A DNA stretch of 64,000 bases from CAZPUI01 sp964415525 (lineage in GTDB: Bacteria; Acidobacteriota; Holophagae; Holophagales; Holophagaceae): the NCBI GenBank assembly GCA_964415525.1, contig CAYQAS010000003.1:1-64000 (forward strand). The letters are read 5' to 3'. A program made the translations under genes and the position numbers. Shown here piece by piece: positions 26,457 through 34,655 of this stretch. The stretch's first letter is position 1, and each line of letters starts with the position of its first letter. The notes under the pieces are model-generated. The model ran no database searches, was not told the DNA's origin, and was given only the letters and a program-made list of their open reading frames with translations.

Positions 26457-27749
26457 ATGGGCATCTCCAAAGGCATTCCAGCGGTCACGTCGGCTGTACC
26501 CATGCAGCTGAACCTCCAGGGTCGCCTGGCGGTCCTCGTGGGAGGCGGACCCATCGCCCTGCGCAAGGCCGCGAAGCTTCGCGAGGGCGGCGCAGACCTG
26601 CGCGTCATCGCGCCAGAACTTCAGGACCTCCAGGCCTGGGAAGGGCTCCATGCAAGCCACCATCCGCGCCCTTACGCCGGGACTTCGGACCTCCAGGGTG
26701 CGTTCCTGGTGGTCGCGGCTACGCCCCACCCGGAAGTGAACGCCCGCGTGGCCGAGGAGGCGCGCGCGATCGGCGCCCTGGTGCTGAGGGCGGATGCCGC
26801 AGGAGGCTCCGACTTCGCCTTTCCCGCCACCCTCCGCCAGGGGCACCTCACGGTCAGCTTCGCCACCGACGGCCTCAGCCCGGCCTATGCCGCCCGCCTG
26901 AAGCGCGAGGCGGTGCTTCACTACGGGCCAGAACACGGAGCGGAACTCGAATGCATCGCCCGAGGGGAGGGCACGCCGGATCCCTTCCCGAAGGGTTCCG
27001 TGGCCCTGGTGGGAGCGGGACCGGGCGATCCCGGACTCCTCACCCTGAAGGCCGCCGAACGCCTGTCCCAGGCCGATGTCGTGGTCCACGACGCCCTCGC
27101 CAACCCCGAACTCCTCGCCCGGTTCGCGCCCAAGGCCCGCCACATCGACGCGGGCAAGCACAAGGGCCACTGCGTGCTCACCCAGGACCAGACCAATGCC
27201 CTCCTGGTGGAGCTGGCCTGGCAGGGACTGCGGGTGCTGCGCCTCAAGGGGGGCGATCCCTGCCTCTTCGGTCGGGCGGGCGAGGAGGCTCGCGCCCTGG
27301 CGGAGGCGGGCATCCCGTTCGAGATCGTGCCCGGCGTCTCCAGCCTCTCCGCCGTGCCCGCCGCCGCGGGCATCCCCGTGACGGACCGCGACTTTGGCCG
27401 CTCCGTGGGCGCCTTCAGCCTGCACAAGCGGGAAGGACATCCGCCTTCCTGCGAGGAGTGGGATCGCATGGCCCGCGGCCCCGAGACCCTGGTGCTCTTC
27501 ATGGGCCGCAGCGTCGTGCGCGAAGCCTGCCGGGAACTCATCGCCCGGGGCCGCGCCCCGGAATTGCCCGCGGCCCTGGTGGTGAACGGCACCCTGCCAA
27601 GCCAGGCCGTGGTTGTGGGCACCCTCGCGACCCTGGCGGATCGCGCGGATGCAGAAGCGCCGCCTGGGCCGGGCCTCATCGTGATCGGCGAGAGCGTCCG
27701 GCTCCGCGACATCCTGGCCTCCAAGGAGGAACTCTCATGCCCTGCCTGA
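26457..27749 (+). CDS. cobA: Precorrin-2 dehydrogenase / uroporphyrinogen-III C-methyltransferase fusion
   Basis: A 430-residue fusion resembling CysG. Residues 15-155 form the Met8/CysG N-terminal NAD-binding domain (VLVGGGPIALRKAAKL) that oxidises precorrin-2 to sirohydrochlorin. Residues 175-425 form the SAM-dependent CobA/SumT domain (VALVGAGPGDPGLLTL, RLKGGDPCLFGRAGEEA, VPGVSSLSAVPAAAGIP). Making sirohydrochlorin matches the cobalt chelatase CbiK downstream. ATG 26457 has a GAGGGCGAGG site; an ATG at 26502 has none. It is the first gene after the riboswitch and overlaps cbiC by 13 bases. Confidence 0.94.
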   Translation: MGISKGIPAVTSAVPMQLNLQGRLAVLVGGGPIALRKAAKLREGGADLRVIAPELQDLQAWEGLHASHHPRPYAGTSDLQGAFLVVAATPHPEVNARVAEEARAIGALVLRADAAGGSDFAFPATLRQGHLTVSFATDGLSPAYAARLKREAVLHYGPEHGAELECIARGEGTPDPFPKGSVALVGAGPGDPGLLTLKAAERLSQADVVVHDALANPELLARFAPKARHIDAGKHKGHCVLTQDQTNALLVELAWQGLRVLRLKGGDPCLFGRAGEEARALAEAGIPFEIVPGVSSLSAVPAAAGIPVTDRDFGRSVGAFSLHKREGHPPSCEEWDRMARGPETLVLFMGRSVVREACRELIARGRAPELPAALVVNGTLPSQAVVVGTLATLADRADAEAPPGPGLIVIGESVRLRDILASKEELSCPA

Positions 27750-28405
27750 TCCATGCCCTGATGCGCAATCCCATGAGCGGAGAAGCCATCGAGGCTGCCT
27801 CCTTCGCCGCCATCGATCGGGAGGCGGGGGCCCATGGTCTGCCCGCGGGTGAGTGGGCCGTGGCTCGCCGTCTCATCCACACCACGGCGGACTTCAGCCT
27901 GTTGAAGGACCTGCGGTTCAAAAACGACGCTGTCGAGGCGGGGATCGCAGCCCTGCGCGCCGGGGCGCCCATCTACGCCGACGCCACCATGATCCGCTCC
28001 GGGCTCAGCCTGGCGCGGCTGCGGGCCGTGAACCCGGCCTTTGGCCCCGACCGGCTTCACGCCCACGTGGGGGATGCGGATGTGGCCGACGAGGCCGCGC
28101 AAACTGGCCTGCCCCGGAGCCTCTTCGCCCTGCGCAAGGCGCGATCCGTGCTGGAGGGCGGCATCGTGGCCATCGGCAACGCGCCTGTGGCTCTCCTTGA
28201 ATTGAATCGCCTGATCGCGGAGGAAGGGCTGCGGCCCGCGTTGGTGGTGGCCATGCCCGTGGGCTTCGTGCACGTGGTGGAGAGCAAGGCGGAGCTGCTG
28301 GGGCTCGATGTCCCCGCCATCGCCCTGGAGGGTCGCCGGGGCGGGAGCCCGCTCGCGGTGGCCGCGATCCACGCCCTGGCCGTGCTCGCGAAGGAGGGCG
28401 CATGA
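27737..28405 (+). CDS. cbiC: Cobalt-precorrin-8 methylmutase
   Basis: CbiC moves a methyl group from C11 to C12 to form cobyrinic acid. The 222-residue protein carries the catalytic His (H48) in ARRLIHTTADF, plus 'PIYADATMIRSGL', 'AIGNAPVALLEL' and 'MPVGFVHVVESK'. ATG 27737 follows an AAGGAGGA site lying within the end of the CobA fusion gene. Its stop overlaps the cbiK start (ATGA), continuing the coupled operon. Confidence 0.96.
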   Translation: MPCLIHALMRNPMSGEAIEAASFAAIDREAGAHGLPAGEWAVARRLIHTTADFSLLKDLRFKNDAVEAGIAALRAGAPIYADATMIRSGLSLARLRAVNPAFGPDRLHAHVGDADVADEAAQTGLPRSLFALRKARSVLEGGIVAIGNAPVALLELNRLIAEEGLRPALVVAMPVGFVHVVESKAELLGLDVPAIALEGRRGGSPLAVAAIHALAVLAKEGA

Positions 28406-29181
28406 GGTGCGGTGACGTGGCTTTGGGGGGTCGGCCCGCGATCCTGCTGGTTGCCTTCGGGGCGGCCTCGCCCTCGGCCCGGTGCGTCTACGCCGACCTG
28501 GAAGCGGAGGTCCGCGCCGCCCATCCGGATCACGCCGTCCGGTGGGCCTGGACCGCCCGCACCCTGGTGGCGCGCCTGCGGGCCCAGGGTGAAGCCGTGC
28601 AGACCCTGGAGGAGGCCCTCGTCGGATTGCGAGCCGAGGGTTTTACCTCCGCCGCCGTGCTGAGCCTGCACCTAGTGCCCGGGGAGAAGCACCGCGAGAT
28701 CCTCGCCGCCTCCACCGAAGGCCTGCGCCTCTCCTGCAGCAAGGCCCTGCTGGAGGATCCGGAGGACCTGGAGGCCCTGGCGGCAGACCTCATGGCGGAA
28801 CTTCCCACGGACCGCCCCGTGCTGGTGGTGGCCCACGGCCACGCCCACGAACCCCGTTTCAACACCGAATTGAAGGCCCTCAGGGTGCGTCTCGGCTCGC
28901 TTCGACCGGATGTCTTCCTCACGCGTCTCGAAGGGGAGGATGACTCCGAGGGTCTGGACGCCTTCATCCAGCGGGCTCGCGCCATAGGGAAGGTGCACGT
29001 GGCCCCCTTCCTGCTGGTGGCGGGGGATCACGTGGCGTCGGACATCCTCGGGGAGGACCCCGACAGCCTGCGCACGCGCTTGGCCATTCCCGATTTCACC
29101 TGTGCCCCGGCCCTGGGCGAGCGCGCCTTCGTGCGCCGCCGCTTCCTGGACCGCCTGAAGACCGCCCTGGAGTCCGCATGA
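28402..29181 (+). CDS. cbiK: Sirohydrochlorin cobaltochelatase
   Basis: CbiK inserts Co2+ into sirohydrochlorin, the early cobalt insertion step that defines the anaerobic pathway. The 259-residue protein has 'ILLVAFGAASPSAR' at the N-terminus, a metal-binding His145 in VAHGHAHEP, and a second conserved His in FLLVAGDHVASDI (H210). No signal peptide is present, so it is cytoplasmic, unlike periplasmic haem-binding CbiK homologues. Overlaps with cbiC and cbiL are four bases each. Confidence 0.92.
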   Translation: MRCGDVALGGRPAILLVAFGAASPSARCVYADLEAEVRAAHPDHAVRWAWTARTLVARLRAQGEAVQTLEEALVGLRAEGFTSAAVLSLHLVPGEKHREILAASTEGLRLSCSKALLEDPEDLEALAADLMAELPTDRPVLVVAHGHAHEPRFNTELKALRVRLGSLRPDVFLTRLEGEDDSEGLDAFIQRARAIGKVHVAPFLLVAGDHVASDILGEDPDSLRTRLAIPDFTCAPALGERAFVRRRFLDRLKTALESA

Positions 29182-29897
29182 ATCCCCAGCCTGGACACTT
29201 CTACGCCGTCGGGGTGGGCCCCGGCGCGCCGGACCTGATCACCCTGCGCGCCGCGCGCCTGATCGAGGGCTGCGACGCCCTCATCGCCCCTCGCAGTGAG
29301 CGCAGTGAAGGGAGCCTCGCCCTGGGCATCGTGGCGGCGCACGTGCGGGACCCGGAGATTCTCGAGCACGTCTACCCCATGGTTCGGGATGCCGCACGCA
29401 CCCGCGGGAGTTGGAACGAGGTGGCGGATTGGGCCGCGACCCGCCTGGAGGCGGGCAAGGCCGTGGTGCAGATCACCCTGGGCGATCCGCTCATCTACAG
29501 CACCAGCAGCTACCTCCTAGAGGCGCTGCGTTCGAAGGTCGCCCCGGAGCGGCTCCACGTGGTGCCCGGCATCAGTGCCATGCAGGCCACGGCGGCCATC
29601 TTCGGGGAGGATCTCACCCTGCAGGAGGACCGGCTGACCCTGCTGCCCGCCACGGACCTGAAGGCGGTGGAGGAGGCCCTGGACCGCAGCGAGACCGTGG
29701 TGCTCTACAAAGTGGCGGACCGCCTGGATGCCGTCATCGACCTGTTGGAGGCCAAGGGCCTGCTGGACCAGGCGCGGCTCTCCTTCGCCGTGGAGCAGGA
29801 GCGCCAGCAGCTCGTGACGGACCTGCGGGAGGCCAGGGGCACGCGCCTGGGCTACATGAGCGTGGTGATGGTGCGCACGGGGCGGAAGGCCTGGTGA
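29178..29897 (+). CDS. cbiL: Cobalt-precorrin-2 C20-methyltransferase
   Basis: A 239-residue tetrapyrrole methyltransferase with the SAM loop 'YAVGVGPGAPDLITLRA', 'ITLGDPLIYSTSSYL' and 'VPGISAMQATAAI', typical of CbiL/CobI. It methylates C20 of cobalt-precorrin-2 after CbiK. Length is normal. The stop overlaps the cbiD start by one base. Confidence 0.94.
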   Translation: MNPQPGHFYAVGVGPGAPDLITLRAARLIEGCDALIAPRSERSEGSLALGIVAAHVRDPEILEHVYPMVRDAARTRGSWNEVADWAATRLEAGKAVVQITLGDPLIYSTSSYLLEALRSKVAPERLHVVPGISAMQATAAIFGEDLTLQEDRLTLLPATDLKAVEEALDRSETVVLYKVADRLDAVIDLLEAKGLLDQARLSFAVEQERQQLVTDLREARGTRLGYMSVVMVRTGRKAW

Positions 29898-30928
29898 TGC
29901 GCAGCGGCTTCTCCACCGGCGCCTGTGCAGCGGCGGCGGCCAAGGCGGCCGCCCTCGCCGCCGCAGACGTGGAGCCTGGCAGCGCCGTGGAGATTGCCTT
30001 CCCGGATGGTTCTCGCGCCACCCTACCCGTGGCCTGGGCGCGCACGGCGGTAGAGAGCGGCGAGGCGGCGGTCGTGAAGGATGCCGGGGACGATCCCGAC
30101 ATCACGAACGGCGCCTCCGTGGTGGTGCGGGTTCAGCTGGCGGTGGGCTGGCACTTCGAGGCGGGCGAGGGCGTGGGGACCGTCACCAAGCCCGGCCTCC
30201 AGAGTCCTGTCGGTGAGGCAGCCATCAATCCCGTGCCCCGGGCCATGATCCGCGTGGCCCTTCAGGAATGTGGGTGGACGGGAGCCCGCATTCGCGTGTC
30301 CATTCCAGGGGGCAGTGAACTCGCCGCCCGCACCTTCAACCCGCGGCTGGGGGTTGTGGGTGGCCTTTCCATTCTCGGAACCGCAGGCACCGTGCGCCCC
30401 TTCAGCCTGGAGGCCATCCGCGCCACGGTGAGCTGCGCCCTGGATGTCGCGCTTGGTGCAGGTTTCGACATCGTCTGTCTGACCCCCGGCCACCTGGGGG
30501 AGCGGGCGGCTCGGGCGGCCTTCCCACTCGGGCCTGAGCAGGTGGTGGAGGTCTCCAACGAGTGGGGCCATGCCCTGGAAGAGGCCGGTCGCAAGGGCTT
30601 CAGGGCCCTGTTGCTGGTGGGCCATCCCGGCAAGCTGGCGAAACTGGCGGAAGGGCATTTCGACACCCACAGCAGCCGCAGCCCCAGTGCCCTGCCTCCC
30701 GTGATCGCCATGCTGGACGAGCTGAACCTGACCGTCGTGGAGGCTCCCACCGTGGAGGGCCTCTTCCAAGCCCTGCCCCTTGAGGCGGCCCGGCGGGCGG
30801 CGGAGCTTCTGGCCGCCCGCGTGGTCGCGGCTGCCACGGCGCGCTCCGGCCTTCCCTGCGCCGCCTTCCTGTCCACCATGAGCGCGGGGATCTACGGCGG
30901 CAGCGCGGAGGGCACGCCATGGTCATGA
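29897..30928 (+). CDS. cbiD: Cobalt-precorrin-5B C1-methyltransferase
   Basis: CbiD methylates C1 in the anaerobic pathway and is unrelated to the other methyltransferases. The 343-residue protein begins MRSGFSTGACAAAAAKA and contains 'DDPDITNGASV', 'EGVGTVTKPGLQ', 'AINPVPRAMI' and 'GLSILGTAGTVRPFS', all diagnostic. It uses ATG 29897, overlapping the cbiL stop. Its end overlaps the cbiE start by ten bases. Confidence 0.96.
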   Translation: MRSGFSTGACAAAAAKAAALAAADVEPGSAVEIAFPDGSRATLPVAWARTAVESGEAAVVKDAGDDPDITNGASVVVRVQLAVGWHFEAGEGVGTVTKPGLQSPVGEAAINPVPRAMIRVALQECGWTGARIRVSIPGGSELAARTFNPRLGVVGGLSILGTAGTVRPFSLEAIRATVSCALDVALGAGFDIVCLTPGHLGERAARAAFPLGPEQVVEVSNEWGHALEEAGRKGFRALLLVGHPGKLAKLAEGHFDTHSSRSPSALPPVIAMLDELNLTVVEAPTVEGLFQALPLEAARRAAELLAARVVAAATARSGLPCAAFLSTMSAGIYGGSAEGTPWS

Positions 30929-31548
30929 TTCCTGTCCTCATCGCGGGCTGCGGCCCGGGCACGTCCGAGTTCGTCACGCCCCAGGTGCGCCAGGCCGCAC
31001 GCGGGGCCGAGCTGCTGGCGGGCGTGCCGCGCCTGCTGGACCTCTTTCCCGAAAGCCCCGCCGAGCGTCTTGCCTACGACCAGGGCCTCGCGGCCTTCCT
31101 CGAGGCCCTGGCGCCCCACCTCGGGCGACGGCGAGTCGTGGTGCTGGTGACGGGGGATCCCGGTATCGCCAGCCTCGCCACGACTCTGGCTCGCCGCTTT
31201 CCCGAACAGCGTTTCCGGCGCCTCGCGGGCATCAGCTCCGTTCAGCTGGCCTTCTGCGAGACCAACCTGGACTGGATGGAGGCCCGGATCCTGCGCGCCC
31301 ACGGCACCTTGCCGATGTGGGATTCCGCCTGGGAAACCCACCGCGGTCCCTTCGCCCTGCTGGCCGGGGTGGAAGGCGCCGCCGCCTTCGCCGCCGATCT
31401 GGCCCTGCGCCTGGATCGTCCCGCCATCTGGCGCTGCGAGCGCCTGGGGCTGGCTGGACAGTCCGTGTCGCGCCTCGCACCGGAAGCCCTGCGGGATGAA
31501 GGCTGCGATCCCCTCAGTGTCCTCATTGTCGAAGGAGCCCAGCCATGA
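30919..31548 (+). CDS. cbiE: Cobalt-precorrin-7 C5-methyltransferase
   Basis: A 209-residue methyltransferase with 'VLIAGCGPGTSEFVTPQV', 'VLVTGDPGIASLATTL' and 'AGISSVQLAFCETNLDW', matching CbiE (the N-terminal half of CobL). In most genomes CbiE is fused to or next to CbiT, which methylates C15 and decarboxylates the C12 acetate. Here no CbiT domain follows; cbiF starts directly at the stop with a four-base overlap. Confidence 0.93.
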   Translation: MVMIPVLIAGCGPGTSEFVTPQVRQAARGAELLAGVPRLLDLFPESPAERLAYDQGLAAFLEALAPHLGRRRVVVLVTGDPGIASLATTLARRFPEQRFRRLAGISSVQLAFCETNLDWMEARILRAHGTLPMWDSAWETHRGPFALLAGVEGAAAFAADLALRLDRPAIWRCERLGLAGQSVSRLAPEALRDEGCDPLSVLIVEGAQP

Positions 31549-32300
31549 TCGTCCACTTCGTCGGCGCAGGCCCTGGCGATCCCGAACTGCTCACCCTGAA
31601 GGCGGCGCGGCTGCTGAAGGAGGCACGGGTCTGCATCTACGCCGGGAGCCTCGTCAGCCCCGGCGTGCTGGAACAGCTTTCACCCGAGTGTGAGAAGCAC
31701 GACAGCGCCGCCCTGGACCTCGCGCAGACCCTCGCGATCTGCGCCGCAGCGAGCGCGCGCGGGCGGGACGTGGTGCGCCTGCACAGCGGCGACCCCAGCA
31801 TCTACGGCGCCATCCGCGAGCAGATGGAGGGGCTGGATGCCCTCGGCATCCCCTATGACGTGACCCCCGGGGTGAGTGCCTTCCAGGCCAGCGCCGCGGC
31901 CCTCTGCGTGGAACTGACCGTGCCCGAGAAGAGCCAGACCATTGTCCTGAGCCGCACCAAGGGCCGCACCCCCATGCCCGACCACCAGGACCTGCCCCAT
32001 CTCGCGGCACTGAAGGCCACCCTCTGCCTCTACCTGAGCGCCCACAAGGTGCGGGAGGTGGCGGCGGAACTGGCGCCCTTCTATGGCGAGGACTGCCCCG
32101 CCGCGGTGGTGGAGAAGGCCTCCTGGCCGGAGCAGCGCATCCTGCGTGGCACCCTGGCGGATATCGGGGCGCAAGCCGAGGAAGCGGGCATCCGTGCCAC
32201 CGCCCTGGTGCTGGTGGGCGAGGCCCTCAGCCGCGGCCACGCCGCCAGCCGCCTCTATGCCAGCGACTTCACCCACGGATTCCGCGAGGCCCAGCCATGA
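31545..32300 (+). CDS. cbiF: Cobalt-precorrin-4 C11-methyltransferase
   Basis: A 251-residue methyltransferase with the SAM motif 'IVHFVGAGPGDPELLTLKA', the CbiF-typical 'YAGSLVSPGVL', 'RLHSGDPSIYGAIREQM' and 'TPGVSAFQASAAAL'. It adds the C11 methyl group before CbiG opens the lactone. Length matches the family, and the gene is joined by ATGA overlaps to cbiE and cbiG. Confidence 0.97.
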   Translation: MIVHFVGAGPGDPELLTLKAARLLKEARVCIYAGSLVSPGVLEQLSPECEKHDSAALDLAQTLAICAAASARGRDVVRLHSGDPSIYGAIREQMEGLDALGIPYDVTPGVSAFQASAAALCVELTVPEKSQTIVLSRTKGRTPMPDHQDLPHLAALKATLCLYLSAHKVREVAAELAPFYGEDCPAAVVEKASWPEQRILRGTLADIGAQAEEAGIRATALVLVGEALSRGHAASRLYASDFTHGFREAQP

Positions 32301-33067
32301 GCCTCGCCCTCATCACCCTGAGCCGAGAGGGTCTGGCCACGGCACGGGCACTGCGCAAGGTGCTGCCGGAGGCCAGCCTGCACGTGCACCGGGCCGTGGA
32401 GGCCGCGGACGCCGAACCTTTCGAACGGGTGGCGGTGCTCACACAGGAGCTGTGGTCCCAGCGCCGGGGACTGGTCTACTTCGCGCCGACCGGCGCTGTG
32501 GTGCGGGCCATCGCCCCCTGCGTCGTCAGCAAGTTCACCGACCCTGCCGTGGTGGTGTGCGATGTGTGGGGCCGCTGGGCCGTGAGCCTCCTGTCCGGGC
32601 ATGAAGGCGGTGCCAACGAGCTCGCGCACAGCGTCGCCAATGCATTGGGCGCCGAACCCATCGTCACCACCACGACGGAGGCGGTGAAGGATCTCGTGGT
32701 GGGGATCGGCTGCCGACGCGGCACGGCCCAGGAGGCCATCGAGGCCGCCCTGCGCGAGGCCCTGGCGTCCCTCGGGAAGGGTCTCGAGGACGTGCGTCTG
32801 CTGGCCAGTGCGGACCTCAAGACTGAGGAGCCGGGCCTGCGTGAAGCCGCGCGGAGACTGGGTCTGCCCCTGCGTTTCATCCATGGCGAGGACATCCGCC
32901 AGGCCCCCCAGGCCTTCACTCCCAGCGCCGCCGCCGAACGCCAGGTGGACTTGCCGGGGGTGGCGGAACCCTCGGCCCTGCTGGCGGGACGCCGCACCCG
33001 CCTGCTCCTGCCCCGCACCGTGCTGCACGGCCTCACCGTGGCGATCGCCCAGGAGGAACACCCATGA
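32297..33067 (+). CDS. cbiG: Cobalt-precorrin-5A hydrolase, short form
   Basis: CbiG opens the ring-A delta-lactone and releases acetaldehyde. The 256-residue protein has the N-terminal domain ('YFAPTGAVVRAIAP', 'VWGRWAVSLLSGHEGGANEL', 'TTTTEA') joined directly to the C-terminal domain ('VGIGCRRGTAQEAIEAAL', 'ASADLKTEEPGLREAA'). The roughly 90-residue middle domain of typical CbiG proteins (about 350 residues) is absent. The two remaining domains look intact. Overlaps cbiF and cbiH by four bases. Confidence 0.9.
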   Translation: MSLALITLSREGLATARALRKVLPEASLHVHRAVEAADAEPFERVAVLTQELWSQRRGLVYFAPTGAVVRAIAPCVVSKFTDPAVVVCDVWGRWAVSLLSGHEGGANELAHSVANALGAEPIVTTTTEAVKDLVVGIGCRRGTAQEAIEAALREALASLGKGLEDVRLLASADLKTEEPGLREAARRLGLPLRFIHGEDIRQAPQAFTPSAAAERQVDLPGVAEPSALLAGRRTRLLLPRTVLHGLTVAIAQEEHP

Positions 33068-33894
33068 TTGAAATGAACAAGGGAGACCGCCCAGTCGCTT
33101 CACTCCCTCTGTGTCCCCCTCGCGCACCCCACAGGGTGTCCGAGCAAAGCCCGGACACCCCGTCTGGAAAACTCACCGTCGTCGGCATCGGTCCCGGCGG
33201 GCCGCTGGACCGCACGCTCCGCGCTGAGGCGGCCCTGCGGGAGGCCGATCTCGTGGCGGGCTACGACCTCTACCTGGAGCACATCGCGGATCTGCTGGAC
33301 GGCAAGGAGACGCTCTCCACCGGCATGACGGCGGAAGTGGAACGTTGCCGCGCCGCGTTGCGGGGGGCTGCCGCGGGCCGGAAGGTGGCCCTCGTCTCGA
33401 GCGGCGACGCGGGCATCTACGGCATGGCGGGATTGGCCCTGGAGATGGCAGCCGCGGAGGGCTTCACCGTGCCCATCGAGGTGGTGCCCGGGGTGAGCGC
33501 CGCCAGCGCCGCCGCCGCGGCCCTGGGCGCACCCCTCATGCTCGACTGGGCCTGCCTCTCGCTTTCGGACCTGCTGGTGGACTGGGCCACGATCCGTACC
33601 CGGTTGGAGGCCGTGGCGAGCGCGGACCTGGTGGCCGCCCTCTACAATCCCCGCAGCAGGCGCCGGGTGCGCCAGCTCGAAGAGACCGTGGGGATCTTCC
33701 TGCGCCACCGCCCCGCCAGCACCCCCGTGGGCATCGCCACCGCCCTGGGGGCGCAGGACGAGTCCATCACGCTCAGCACACTGGAGCGGCTCTGCGGGGA
33801 GGACGTGGGCATGCGGAGCCTCGTCATCATCGGCAACCGCAGCACCCGCGTGGAGGGGGGCCGCCTTGTCACGCCCCGAGGCTACGCGCTGTGA
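33064..33894 (+). CDS. cbiH: Cobalt-precorrin-3 C17-methyltransferase
   Basis: A 276-residue protein with the methyltransferase motifs 'KLTVVGIGPGGPLDRTL', 'LVAGYDLYLEHI', 'ALVSSGDAGIYGMAG' and 'VPGVSAASAAAAALGAP', typical of CbiH/CobJ, which methylates C17 with ring contraction. About 36 residues precede the domain; this leader is Pro/Ser-rich, is not seen in the family, and its DNA contains a 9-base-stem hairpin. The true start could therefore be downstream, for example a GTG within the hairpin. Its stop overlaps the GTG of cbiJ. Confidence 0.94.
   Translation: MIEMNKGDRPVASLPLCPPRAPHRVSEQSPDTPSGKLTVVGIGPGGPLDRTLRAEAALREADLVAGYDLYLEHIADLLDGKETLSTGMTAEVERCRAALRGAAAGRKVALVSSGDAGIYGMAGLALEMAAAEGFTVPIEVVPGVSAASAAAAALGAPLMLDWACLSLSDLLVDWATIRTRLEAVASADLVAALYNPRSRRRVRQLEETVGIFLRHRPASTPVGIATALGAQDESITLSTLERLCGEDVGMRSLVIIGNRSTRVEGGRLVTPRGYAL
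33134..33160. repeat. Hairpin in the 5' leader of cbiH
   Basis: A perfect 9-base inverted repeat GGGTGTCCG (33134-33142) and CGGACACCC (33152-33160) encloses a 9-base loop. It lies in the non-conserved N-terminal coding leader of cbiH, within a stretch that looks like an intergenic insert. It may shape translation at the cbiG-cbiH junction. Confidence 0.7.
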
Positions 33895-34655
33895 TCCTCC
33901 TCTTCGGTGGCACCTCGGAAACCGCGCCTCTCGCGGAATCCCTCCTGGCCGAAGGCTGGCCGGTGCTCGTCTCCACTGCCACGGAGGCGCCATTGGCGCT
34001 GCCGGAGGGCGTCCGCCGACGCGCGGGTCGACTGGACGCTGCGGGCGTCGTGGCCTTGGCCAGGCAGGAGGAAGCGACGGTCCTCGTGGATGCGGGGCAT
34101 CCCTTCGCCGTGGAGCTGCACGCGACCCTGGCGGAAGCCGCGGCCTGTTCGGGCCTGCCGCTGCTTCGCCTGGATCGGCCCGTCTCGGAGGTATTCGGAC
34201 ACGCGCGAATGACGGCGGATCACGAGGAGGCCGCCCGCATTGCCTTCGGATTCGGCGGCCCCGTGCTCATCACGACGGGCAGCCGCACCCTCGCGCCCTA
34301 CGTGGCGGAGGCCCGGCGCACGGGGCTGCCCCTGGCGGCGAGGGTGCTGGATCACCCCGAGAGCCGCGCCGCCTGCGAAGCGGCGGGATTGCGGCCGGAG
34401 GAACGGCTTCTGGGGCGGGGCCCCTTCAGCCTCGAGGAGAACCGCGCCGCCCTCCGCACCCTGGGCGCCGTGGCCCTGGTGAGCAAGGACAGTGGCGAGG
34501 CCGGGGGGGTGGAGGCCAAGGCCGAGGCCGCTCGCCTGGAATGCGCCGCCCTGGTGCTGGTGCGCCGCCCTCAGTCCAGCGGGGCGCCCACCGACCTTCT
34601 CGCACTCATTTCCGCCCTGCGCGAGGTTCTTGGAGGTCGCCATGCATCTGGGTGA
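33891..34655 (+). CDS. cbiJ: Cobalt-precorrin-6A reductase
   Basis: A 254-residue protein starting at GTG 33891 inside the cbiH stop (GTGA). Family motifs are 'ILLFGGTSETAPLAESL', 'VDAGHPFAVELHATLAEA', 'RLDRPVSEV', 'ITTGSRTLAPYV' and 'VSKDSGEAGGVEAKAEAA'. CbiJ reduces cobalt-precorrin-6A with NADH. Length and motif order are typical. The end overlaps cbiM by 14 bases. Confidence 0.94.
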   Translation: MILLFGGTSETAPLAESLLAEGWPVLVSTATEAPLALPEGVRRRAGRLDAAGVVALARQEEATVLVDAGHPFAVELHATLAEAAACSGLPLLRLDRPVSEVFGHARMTADHEEAARIAFGFGGPVLITTGSRTLAPYVAEARRTGLPLAARVLDHPESRAACEAAGLRPEERLLGRGPFSLEENRAALRTLGAVALVSKDSGEAGGVEAKAEAARLECAALVLVRRPQSSGAPTDLLALISALREVLGGRHASG

